Shown: positions 1 to 5,002 of the stretch, one piece after another
How the letters are laid out: every line of letters starts with the position of its first letter
Numbering within the stretch: the stretch's first letter is position 1
Assembly: GCA_946530565.1 (NCBI GenBank)
Contig: CAMNAE010000089.1
Coordinates: 1-6,682, forward strand
Length of the DNA stretch: 6,682 nucleotides
Direction: 5' to 3'
Source: an uncultured Oscillibacter sp.
GTDB taxonomy: Bacteria > Bacillota > Clostridia > Oscillospirales > Oscillospiraceae
Translations under genes and position numbers: made by a program
The notes under the pieces: model-generated
Database searches by the model: none
Told to the model about the DNA's origin: nothing
The model's input: the letters and a program-made list of their open reading frames with translations, nothing else

Positions 1-611
1 CCCTTTCCACGGAGCGAACCGGCGAGACGCGTCTCCGCGTAGTCGCCGGAAATACCGGCACGCTGACGCTTCTGGAGCTGACGCTCAGCGTCTTTGAAGA
101 CGGGCGCGAGATCCTCACCGAGACCTTCCGCGACGCATCCGACGGAAGCACCGGCATCGGCGTCGGCTCCCTCAGGAGCATCACGCTCCCGGTCAGGGCA
201 GGCGCGCTCTACACCGCGGAGGTCTATACCGCGGGCGATGCGGACGAGCTGAACAATACCGAAACGCTGCTCTTGTACGACGATGAAGAAACGGTGCTCC
301 CGGGCAGCGACGAGATCGGGCTGCACATCGTCTCGGCACGCACGCAGTCGCTGACGGTTGAGATCCAAAACGGCACGGAACACTCCGCCGAGCTCTTCCT
401 TCTGCCCGCGCTCTACCTGGAAGACGGCACTCTTGTGACAGCGGGCGGCGTACAGTGTTTCACCGCAGAGAGCCGCGCATCGTTCACCGCCTCTTTGACG
501 CTTCCCCCTGTGGAAGACGGCGCCTATTTCTGCCGGGTCTTCCGGCTCGACTCCGCAGAGGGTCTCATCCCCCTGCAGCCGGCAGCGGAGGCCGAAGTCA
601 TCGTGCGATGA
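1..611 (+). CDS. C-terminal part of a secreted/surface CARDB-like beta-sandwich protein (5' end outside window)
   Basis: The frame is open from base 3 to a TGA at 609-611, giving 202 visible residues with the N-terminus beyond the left edge. A TTG at 273 could be read as a start, but the frame upstream is open and reads as good protein, so this is one partial gene. Residues 1-90 alternate hydrophobic strands in a CARDB-like pattern: an N-T-G turn, then a VFEDGREI strand, a G-rich turn, a Y-T-A-E-V-Y strand and a closing D-E-L-N-N-T. CARDB (cell adhesion related domain in bacteria) usually ends in such an E/D-x-NN motif. Residues about 95-202 look like a second beta-sandwich with LYLEDGTLV and FRLDSAEGLIPL, a pattern common at the C-terminus of Clostridia surface proteins. 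No LPXTG motif or membrane anchor follows, so anchoring, if any, is N-terminal. The exact function cannot be told from this piece. Confidence 0.7.
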   Translation, partial: LSTERTGETRLRVVAGNTGTLTLLELTLSVFEDGREILTETFRDASDGSTGIGVGSLRSITLPVRAGALYTAEVYTAGDADELNNTETLLLYDDEETVLPGSDEIGLHIVSARTQSLTVEIQNGTEHSAELFLLPALYLEDGTLVTAGGVQCFTAESRASFTASLTLPPVEDGAYFCRVFRLDSAEGLIPLQPAAEAEVIVR

Positions 612-618
612 AACGCCT

Positions 619-640
619 GACCGCCGACGCGCCGGCGGTC
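619..640 (+). other. Short GC-rich hairpin just after the stop codon
   Basis: An 8-bp perfect stem (GACCGCCG at 619-626 pairing with CGGCGGTC at 633-640) has a 6-base loop and begins 8 bases after the TGA. Only TGTTTGG follows, so the U-tract is weak. It could be a first, inefficient terminator or an mRNA 3'-end stabiliser. The stem is seen in the sequence; the role is inferred. Confidence 0.4.
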
Positions 641-718
641 TGTTTGGAGCCTGAAAGAGGCAGTGGTTCCCGTTTCTGCTTTCCCGGATTCTAATACTGT
701 CTTTCCATAAACGACCAA

Positions 719-775
719 CGCCGCCGCGGTACCCGGTTTTCTCCGGGAGCCGCGGCGGCGCATTTTCGTTTTTCG
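719..775 (+). terminator. Rho-independent terminator of the left-edge gene
   Basis: The stem is 11 bp (719-729 with 750-760, CGCCGCCGCGG/CCGCGGCGGCG), then a 2x2 internal mismatch (TA/AG), then 5 bp (732-736 with 743-747). The loop is TTTTCT, and a T-rich run (cattttcgttttt) follows on the plus strand. It also lies 34 bases past the end of the minus-strand operon. On that strand the tract after the stem is only modestly U-rich (ttggtcgttt), so it may act weakly in both directions. Confidence 0.85.
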
Positions 776-793
776 TGATGGCTGTTTCAGCTC

Positions 794-1195
794 TCAGCTC
801 TCTTTATTGAGCTTCGCGTTGCACTTGGCCAGGAACCTCGCGTTGTTGATGATCGCGCGGGTGTGCTTGCCCTGGCCGATCGGGCCGCACTCATCCCAGG
901 CGCGCACGTTGAAATCGATCATCTTTCCGTTTTCAGAGACGCCGGTGATCTCGGCTTCAACGGTGACCTCCATGCCGATCGGGGTCGCGGCGGTGTGGTC
1001 GACCTCCACATGCGTGCCGACGGAGCCCTGGCCTTCTTCGAGAAAGCCCTGCAGGGCCGAGGCGGAGGCGTTCTCCATGAGCGCGATCATCCAGGGGGTA
1101 GCGAAGACCGGAGCAAGGCCGCTGCCCGTCGCGGCGGCGGTGTACTCCTCGGTGACGGTGAGTTTGATCTGAGCGGTGGTGCCGATGTAGACCAT
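794..1195 (-). CDS. FlK-like hot-dog acyl-CoA thioesterase
   Basis: This is a 133-residue single-domain thioesterase of the hot-dog fold, most like the fluoroacetyl-CoA thioesterase FlK of Streptomyces cattleya. It would hydrolyse an acyl-CoA to acid plus CoA in the cytoplasm. The catalytic residues of FlK as I recall them (Thr42, Glu50, His76) fall on Thr33, Glu41 and His67 with identical spacing. They sit in VFATPWMIALME and VDHTAATP. Gly60 matches FlK Gly69, and Arg113 matches Arg120 after a two-residue insertion. FlK Phe36, part of its fluoroacetyl-selective lid, is Leu27 here, so fluoroacetyl-CoA should not be assumed as the substrate. Start: ATG at 1193-1195 with AAGGAG at 1205-1210, 9 bases upstream. 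It is the last gene of the operon, 31 bases after the aminotransferase. The family is near certain; the substrate is unknown. Confidence 0.9.
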   Translation of the reverse strand: MVYIGTTAQIKLTVTEEYTAAATGSGLAPVFATPWMIALMENASASALQGFLEEGQGSVGTHVEVDHTAATPIGMEVTVEAEITGVSENGKMIDFNVRAWDECGPIGQGKHTRAIINNARFLAKCNAKLNKES

Positions 1196-1226
1196 GTCGG
1201 TTGACTCCTTAGTGTTATTTTAGTGA

Positions 1227-2402
1227 TTACAGTGTTTTGGTGAAGGCCTCGATGCGCTTCACGCCCTCTTTGAGGTTCTCGAGCGAGGTCGCGCAGGAGA
1301 GACGGAAGTGGCCCTCGCCGTAGGCGCCGAAGCTCGTGCCCCAGGCCGCGGCGACGCCGCCCTCGGTGAGCAGGCGGTCGCAGAAGGTCTTGGAGTCGAT
1401 GCCGAACGACGCGATGCGCGGGAAGACATAGAACGCGCCGCGCGGCATGCGGCACTCGATGCCGTCGATCTTGTTGAGTGCTTCAACGACGTAGTCGCGG
1501 CGCTCCTTAAAGGCCGCGCGCATCTCGTCGACGGAGTCCTGCGGACCCTCGAGCGCCTCGATCAGGGCGATCTGCGAGAAGGCGGCCGTGCAGGAGTTGG
1601 AGTTGACCATGAGCATCTCCATGTGCTTGGCGAGCGCCGGATCCATCACGCCGTAGCCGACGCGCCAGCCGGTCATCGCATAGGTCTTGGAGAGACCGTC
1701 GAGGATGACCGTGCGGTCCTTCATCCACGGATAGGTCGCGATCGAGCGGATCGCGACGTCGTCATAGACGAGGCGGTCATAGATCTCGTCGGAGAGCACA
1801 TAGATGTTCGGGTGCTCCTTGAGGATCTCGGCGATCTGGCGGATATCGTCCTCTTCAAGAATACCGCCGGTCGGGTTCGAGGGGTTGTTCAGAAGCAGCA
1901 GCTTCGTCTTGGGCGTGATGCTGTTTTTGAGCTGCTCGAGGTCGATGCGGAAGTTGTTCTCGTGCAGCAGCGGCAGAGGCACGGGCGTGCCGCCGGCAAA
2001 GCGGATGCAGGATTCATAGATCGGGAACGAGGGGTTCGGATAGAGCACCTCATCGCCGGGATCAATGAGCATGAGCATCGTGAAGAACATGACCGGCTTT
2101 CCGCCCGGAACGATCACGACGCCCTCAGGCGGAACGTCGATCCCCTTGTGGCGCTTCACATAGTCGGCAACAGCCTTGCGCGCCTGCGGAAGGCCCGGCG
2201 TCGCGGTATAGCCGGTATAGCCGTCGAGCATGGCCTTGTAGGCGCTCTCGATGATGTGCCGGGGCGTTTTGAAATCCGGCTGGCCAATCTCGCAGTGGAT
2301 GATGCTGCGCCCCTCAGCCTCCATCGCGTTGGCCTTCGCAAGGATCTGGAAGGCGGACTCGGTGTGCAGAAGGGACATTCTCTTGGCGACATTGTGTTCC
2401 AT
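1227..2402 (-). CDS. Class I/II PLP-dependent aminotransferase (aspartate aminotransferase-like)
   Basis: This is a 391-residue fold-type I aminotransferase that moves an amino group between an amino acid and a 2-oxo acid, using pyridoxal phosphate in the cytoplasm. Visible motifs in order: GQPDF (40-44); GYTATPG (64-70), next to the substrate site; PGGKPVMFF (99-107), phosphate-binding region; NNPSNPTGG (172-180) with cofactor-contacting Asn176; LSDEIYD (203-209) with Asp205 facing the pyridine nitrogen and Tyr208; SKTYAMTGWRVGYG (238-251) with Schiff-base Lys239 and Arg247; and HFRLSCA (365-371) with Arg367 binding the substrate alpha-carboxylate. Length is normal for the family. The ATG at 2400-2402 is chosen because AGGAGG lies 7 bases upstream. 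A longer reading from 2510 would run into the upstream gene. The exact substrate cannot be read from sequence; aspartate, aromatic and branched or other neutral amino acids are all possible. Confidence 0.93.
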   Translation of the reverse strand: MEHNVAKRMSLLHTESAFQILAKANAMEAEGRSIIHCEIGQPDFKTPRHIIESAYKAMLDGYTGYTATPGLPQARKAVADYVKRHKGIDVPPEGVVIVPGGKPVMFFTMLMLIDPGDEVLYPNPSFPIYESCIRFAGGTPVPLPLLHENNFRIDLEQLKNSITPKTKLLLLNNPSNPTGGILEEDDIRQIAEILKEHPNIYVLSDEIYDRLVYDDVAIRSIATYPWMKDRTVILDGLSKTYAMTGWRVGYGVMDPALAKHMEMLMVNSNSCTAAFSQIALIEALEGPQDSVDEMRAAFKERRDYVVEALNKIDGIECRMPRGAFYVFPRIASFGIDSKTFCDRLLTEGGVAAAWGTSFGAYGEGHFRLSCATSLENLKEGVKRIEAFTKTL

Positions 2403-2409
2403 GGTGTTA

Positions 2410-2415
2410 CCTCCT
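2410..2415 (-). promoter_or_regulatory. Ribosome binding site fixing the aminotransferase start
   Basis: On the minus strand AGGAGG (within GAGGAGGT) lies 7 bases before the ATG at 2402. This supports the 391-residue protein over a 427-residue reading that starts in the 3' end of the aminopeptidase gene. The 36 extra residues of that reading are Arg/Asp-rich and unlike any family N-terminus. Confidence 0.9.
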
Positions 2416-2455
2416 CGTTTAAAATGGTCAACAGTGTGTTGCTGTGTTGGATCTC

Positions 2456-3367
2456 TTAACTGCAGAGCACCTCGTGACCGGTCTCGGTCACGAGCACCTC
2501 GATCTCCCACTGTGCCGAGGGCAGGCCGTCCCGCGTGCGGATCGTCCAGCCGTCGTCCTCGTCTTCATAGACGCGGTTGGTGCCCATATTCACCATCGGC
2601 TCGATCGTAAAGACCATGCCGGGCACCATGAGCATCTCGGTCCCGGGCGCGGAGACGTAGCTCACGAAGGGCTCTTCGTGGAAGGCGTTGCCGCAGCCGT
2701 GGCCGCCGATCTCACGCACGACGGAGTAGCCGTTCGCCTTCGCGTGCGCATTGACGGCCGCGCCCATATCCCCCATAAAATGCCAGGGGATCACCTGCTC
2801 GAGGCCCTTGAGCATGCACTCGCGGGTCACCTCGACGAGCTTTCGCTTCTCGTCGCTCACCTCGCCGATCATGAACATGCGCGAGGAGTCGGAGACATAG
2901 CCGTTCAGGATCGTGGAGCAGTCCACATTGACGATGTCGCCCTCTTTCAGGATCGTCTTGTCGGAGGGGATGCCGTGGCAGACGACGTCGTCGATCGAGG
3001 TACACACGCTCTTGGGGTAGCCCTGGTAGTTGAGGTCGGCCGGGATGCCGCCCATTTTTGTGGTGACGGAATAGACGAGATCGTCGATCTCCTGCGTCGT
3101 CATGCCGGCGTGGATCACGGCGGCGACCTCGTCGAGCACGGTCATATTGATGACAGCGCTCTTTTTGATGCCCTCGATGTCCTCGGCCGTTTTCAGAAGG
3201 TCGCGCGTCGGAACGATGTGGCCCTGGCGCTCAAAGGCGATGATGCGCTCATCGAACTCCATGTGGCACTTTTTGTATTTCTTCCCGCAGCCGCACCAGC
3301 AGGGCTCGTTGCGCTCGAGCCTGGGATAGGCCAGTCTGCTTCTTTCAAGTATCTGCCTGTTTGCCAT
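2456..3367 (-). CDS. map: Type I methionine aminopeptidase with N-terminal SEC-C zinc motif
   Basis: This 303-residue metallopeptidase removes the initiator Met from nascent proteins. Residues 19-35 form a SEC-C motif with Cys23, Cys25, Cys34 and His35 as likely zinc ligands. This module is thought to help ribosome association in SEC-C aminopeptidases. The pita-bread catalytic domain spans about 57-303. Residues matching E. coli MetAP His79, Asp97, Asp108, His171, His178, Glu204 and Glu235 are His131, Asp149, Asp160, His223, His230, Glu256 and Glu288. Spacing is identical up to Glu256 and one residue longer to Glu288. Markers are CHGIP, GDIVNVD, GHGCG, FHEEP, FTIEPM and SAQWEIEVLVT. Start: ATG at 3365-3367 with AAAGGAA 10 bases upstream. 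It is the second gene of the operon and is not in the usual ribosomal-protein/secY-adk context, so it may be an additional copy. An odd point is Cys27 replacing the usual Ser in C-x-C-G-S-G. Confidence 0.95.
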   Translation of the reverse strand: MANRQILERSRLAYPRLERNEPCWCGCGKKYKKCHMEFDERIIAFERQGHIVPTRDLLKTAEDIEGIKKSAVINMTVLDEVAAVIHAGMTTQEIDDLVYSVTTKMGGIPADLNYQGYPKSVCTSIDDVVCHGIPSDKTILKEGDIVNVDCSTILNGYVSDSSRMFMIGEVSDEKRKLVEVTRECMLKGLEQVIPWHFMGDMGAAVNAHAKANGYSVVREIGGHGCGNAFHEEPFVSYVSAPGTEMLMVPGMVFTIEPMVNMGTNRVYEDEDDGWTIRTRDGLPSAQWEIEVLVTETGHEVLCS

Positions 3368-3377
3368 GTCTGCATGA

Positions 3378-3384
3378 TTCCTTT
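3378..3384 (-). promoter_or_regulatory. Ribosome binding site of the aminopeptidase gene overlapping the upstream stop codon
   Basis: AAAGGAA on the minus strand overlaps the TAA (3383-3385) that ends the zinc-ribbon gene, and it lies 10 bases before the ATG at 3367. Ribosomes finishing the first gene would sit on this site, so translational coupling of the two genes is likely. An ATG at 3375 lies only 2 bases from this site and opens a 60-residue out-of-frame reading, which is not taken as a gene. Confidence 0.7.
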
Positions 3385-3769
3385 AATCAGAGATCAGGCC
3401 GAAGATCATGGCAGCAAGCCAGACTCCGGCCACAATGAGCCAGCGCAGCACCTTCGGGTCGAGCTTTACCCCGCCCTTTGCCTCGCTGCCCGCAAACGAG
3501 CGGCTCTGCGCCACGCGCTCCCGGAACGTGGAGGCGCTGCGGTCCAGCTCGGTGCCGCGCCGCGCGCGGTTTTCGCTGTGGAGCTCTTTATGGACAAAGG
3601 AGCGGGCATGGTTGCGCTCGTTGATGCCCTCGGCATAGTTGACGAGCGTTCCGGCGGCGGAAAAGCCCACTTTTTTCGGCGGCTGATTGAAAGCCCCGCA
3701 GTGCGGACAGAAGCCGTCGTCATCATAGTCGTAGTGTCTGCCGCATTCATAACAGCTGACGCGCCGCAC
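3383..3769 (-). CDS. Zinc-ribbon protein with C-terminal membrane anchor
   Basis: This is a 128-residue protein of unknown function. Residues 6-24 form a zinc ribbon of the C-x2-C-x11-C-x2-C type (Cys6, Cys9, Cys21, Cys24, in CYECG and CPHCG). Residues 28-103 are a polar linker rich in Arg, Glu and Ser, possibly partly helical. Residues 107-126 form a single hydrophobic segment (VLRWLIVAGVWLAAMIFGLI) with only Ser-Asp after it. There is no signal peptide, so the ribbon probably faces the cytoplasm on a tail-anchored protein. The start is GTG (3767-3769) with AGGGAGGGG 6 bases upstream, and no ATG in this frame lies between the promoter and this codon. It is the first gene of the operon, 15 bases before the aminopeptidase. 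Similar small ribbon-plus-membrane proteins are common in Clostridia and have no known role. The architecture is clear; the function is not. Confidence 0.85.
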   Translation of the reverse strand: MRRVSCYECGRHYDYDDDGFCPHCGAFNQPPKKVGFSAAGTLVNYAEGINERNHARSFVHKELHSENRARRGTELDRSASTFRERVAQSRSFAGSEAKGGVKLDPKVLRWLIVAGVWLAAMIFGLISD

Positions 3770-3775
3770 GATGTA

Positions 3776-3784
3776 CCCCTCCCT
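3776..3784 (-). promoter_or_regulatory. Ribosome binding site supporting the GTG start of the zinc-ribbon gene
   Basis: AGGGAGGGG on the minus strand is 6 bases from the GTG at 3767-3769. It complements the anti-Shine-Dalgarno sequence with a G-rich variant and is the only such site between the promoter and the frame. It therefore fixes the non-ATG start. Confidence 0.75.
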
Positions 3785-3801
3785 GTCGTTGATTTGTTTT
3801 T

Positions 3802-3810
3802 ATTATAGCA
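3802..3810 (-). promoter_or_regulatory. Extended -10 promoter of the four-gene operon
   Basis: Read on the minus strand this is TGCTATAAT: a perfect TATAAT (3802-3807) preceded by the TGn extension (3808-3810). The best -35 at a 17-base spacing is TTCCTT, a poor match, as is usual for extended -10 promoters. Transcription would begin near 3795, leaving a leader of about 26 bases before the GTG start. No other convincing promoter was seen within the operon. Confidence 0.8.
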
Positions 3811-3830
3811 CGTCTGATACAAAAAAGGAA

Positions 3831-3860
3831 GCCCGAGCGGGCCATTCTCTGCCGCTTTTT
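3831..3860. other. Overlapping short hairpins between the divergent promoters
   Basis: GCCC-gagc-GGGC (3831-3834 with 3839-3842) is followed on the minus strand by TTCCTTTTTT. On the plus strand AGCGG(G)C at 3836-3842 can pair with GCCGCT at 3851-3856, with one bulged G, and TTTT follows. Each resembles a weak terminator, yet no gene ends here. They may block stray transcription across the divergent region, or the T-runs may simply be promoter sequence. Low confidence in function. Confidence 0.3.
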
Positions 3861-3869
3861 CACGAAAGC

Positions 3870-3898
3870 TTGTGTTTTTCCTGCGGCTGTGCTATACT
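3870..3898 (+). promoter_or_regulatory. Promoter of the DUF975 gene
   Basis: TTGTGT (-35, 3870-3875), a 17-base spacer, and TATACT (-10, 3893-3898) preceded by TGC, making an extended -10. Transcription would start near 3905, leaving a leader of about 45 bases. Its core GTGCTATA is the same as that of the divergent operon promoter 85-90 bases away. Confidence 0.82.
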
Positions 3899-3930
3899 TT
3901 CCGCGTCATGATCCATTTCGTCCAAACGAC

Positions 3931-3940
3931 AAGGAGGGGG
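3931..3940 (+). promoter_or_regulatory. Ribosome binding site of the DUF975 gene
   Basis: AAGGAGGGGG lies 9 bases before the ATG at 3950. It decides between this start and an upstream in-frame ATG at 3872, which lies inside the promoter and before the expected transcription start, and so cannot be used from this promoter. Confidence 0.85.
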
Positions 3941-3949
3941 TTTATCCAT

Positions 3950-4909
3950 ATGTATGACCGCATCGAAGTTAAGGCGCGCGGCAGAACGGCTTTTAAAAAC
4001 AACTACTGGCCCTGTGTGCTCGCGGCATTGATCCTGGCGCTCTTCGTTCACAATTCTCTGGGCGTCCCCAACGGGAATGTCACTTACCAGCACTACACAG
4101 ACGGCGGCGAACAGCAGCCGACGCTTCCCTTCTCCGAGTTTTTCGATCCCGGCTCCGCGCAGACGATCGCGTTTGTCGATGACGCCGCGCTCCCGGAAGT
4201 CACGTCTCCGCAGCCTGATGCCCCGGACGCTGCCGCGCCGGAGACGCTCGGCTTTGCCCCCGACTTCTCTGCGGGAAGAGGCATTCTGGATACCTTCTTC
4301 AACTTCGGAAGCCTTCTGCAGTTTCTGCCCTTCATCGGCATCCTGGCGCTGATCCTCTCGATCGGCGCCGCAGTGGTCTTCTTCGCGCTGGCGCTGAAGA
4401 TCTTCGTGTTCAACATCCTTGAGATCGGCGGCTGCCGCTTCTTCCTCGACAACGCCGGCGGTCAGGCGAATCTCTCCGGACTCATGCACGGCTTCTCCTC
4501 CGGCTATTACGGCAATCTCGCGAAGATCCAGTTCTTCCGCATGCTCAAGACCTTTTTGTGGTCGCTGCTCTTCGTGATCCCCGGCATCGTCAAGAGCCTT
4601 GAGTACGCCGCGATCCCCTATCTTCTGGCCGAGGATCCCGGCATGACGCAGGAGGAGGCCTTCGCCCGCTCCCGTGAGCTGATGGACGGGCACAAGCTCG
4701 ACTACTTCGTGCTGGGGCTCTCCTTTATCGGCTGGTTCCTGCTGGGCGTACTGACCTTCGGGATCCTGAACATCTTCTGGACGAACCCCTACCAGTACGC
4801 CTCCCAGGCCGAGTTCTTCCGCGTGCTCACGAAGCCTGTTGAAGAACCCTATCAGGGCTACAGCAGCTATTCAGGCTCCTCCGGCTATTCCGGCGGCAGT
4901 GCGTGGTGA
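3950..4909 (+). CDS. DUF975 family integral membrane protein
   Basis: This is a 319-residue polytopic membrane protein of the DUF975 family, whose function is unknown. The N-terminal RIEVKARGRTAFKNNYW (4-20) is the family's basic entry before membrane segment 1 (about 21-34). A Pro/Asp/Ala-rich loop (about 36-115), likely outside the membrane, follows. Then come a long hydrophobic stretch (about 121-155, one or two segments), a segment ending in the conserved IPGI (199-213) and a last segment (252-276). Family hallmarks are ILEIGGCRFF (156-165), the LAEDPGM region (226-232), SRELMDGHK (241-249), SFIGWFLL (258-265), the TFGI turn (269-272) and NPYQYASQAEFF (279-290). The tail (301-319) is Tyr/Ser/Gly-rich, with two YSG-SSG-like repeats. 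The ATG at 3950 is chosen for its ribosome binding site. It is monocistronic: it has its own promoter and a terminator 22 bases after the stop. The loop seems long compared with DUF975 proteins I recall. Confidence 0.88.
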   Translation: MYDRIEVKARGRTAFKNNYWPCVLAALILALFVHNSLGVPNGNVTYQHYTDGGEQQPTLPFSEFFDPGSAQTIAFVDDAALPEVTSPQPDAPDAAAPETLGFAPDFSAGRGILDTFFNFGSLLQFLPFIGILALILSIGAAVVFFALALKIFVFNILEIGGCRFFLDNAGGQANLSGLMHGFSSGYYGNLAKIQFFRMLKTFLWSLLFVIPGIVKSLEYAAIPYLLAEDPGMTQEEAFARSRELMDGHKLDYFVLGLSFIGWFLLGVLTFGILNIFWTNPYQYASQAEFFRVLTKPVEEPYQGYSSYSGSSGYSGGSAW

Positions 4910-4930
4910 TCCTCGGACCATGTTATGATC

Positions 4931-4973
4931 AAAACGCTCCGATTCCCCTTTTGACAGGGAACCGGAGCGTTTT
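4931..4973. terminator. Bidirectional intrinsic terminator between convergent genes
   Basis: An 11-bp arm AAAACGCTCCG (4931-4941) pairs perfectly with CGGAGCGTTTT (4963-4973). After one A-C mismatch, TTCCC pairs with GGGAA (4943-4947 with 4957-4961). The loop is 9 bases. The paired A and T ends give a U-run on both strands. It therefore serves the DUF975 gene on the plus strand and the penicillin-binding protein gene on the minus strand. Confidence 0.92.
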
Positions 4974-5002
4974 ATTTGAACTCAGTATGATGCGGGATCG
5001 CT

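Noticed and set aside
273..611. Independent small gene starting at a TTG at 273
   Set aside because: The frame is open from the left edge and the upstream part reads as a beta-sandwich domain closing with the D-E-L-N-N motif. No ribosome binding site precedes the TTG.
794..1195. Naming the thioesterase as a fluoroacetate resistance gene
   Set aside because: The triad matches FlK, but the selective lid Phe is Leu here and no fluorination or fluoroacetate genes are nearby. The substrate is left open.
2403..2455. Possible internal promoter or riboswitch before the aminotransferase
   Set aside because: A TTGACC at about 2428 looks like a -35, but no -10 fits before the ATG. The only structure is a small CAACA/TGTTG hairpin, and the 53-base gap is too short for a known riboswitch.
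1308..2459. Long plus-strand open frame opposite the aminotransferase gene (383 codons)
   Set aside because: It mirrors the codon pattern of the real gene. The product is Arg/Asp/His/Gly-rich with no recognisable domain and no ribosome binding site. Such antisense frames are usual in GC-rich coding DNA.
2444..3808. Long plus-strand open frame opposite the aminopeptidase and zinc-ribbon genes (454 codons)
   Set aside because: It is antisense to two well-supported genes whose motifs are all on the minus strand. It spans their junction, has no start signal, and its His/Asp/Ala-rich product is typical of a shadow frame.
3860..4693. Minus-strand open frame opposite the DUF975 gene (277 codons)
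   Set aside because: The plus-strand frame carries clear DUF975 hallmarks with a promoter, ribosome binding site and terminator. The minus-strand product is a charged low-complexity shadow.
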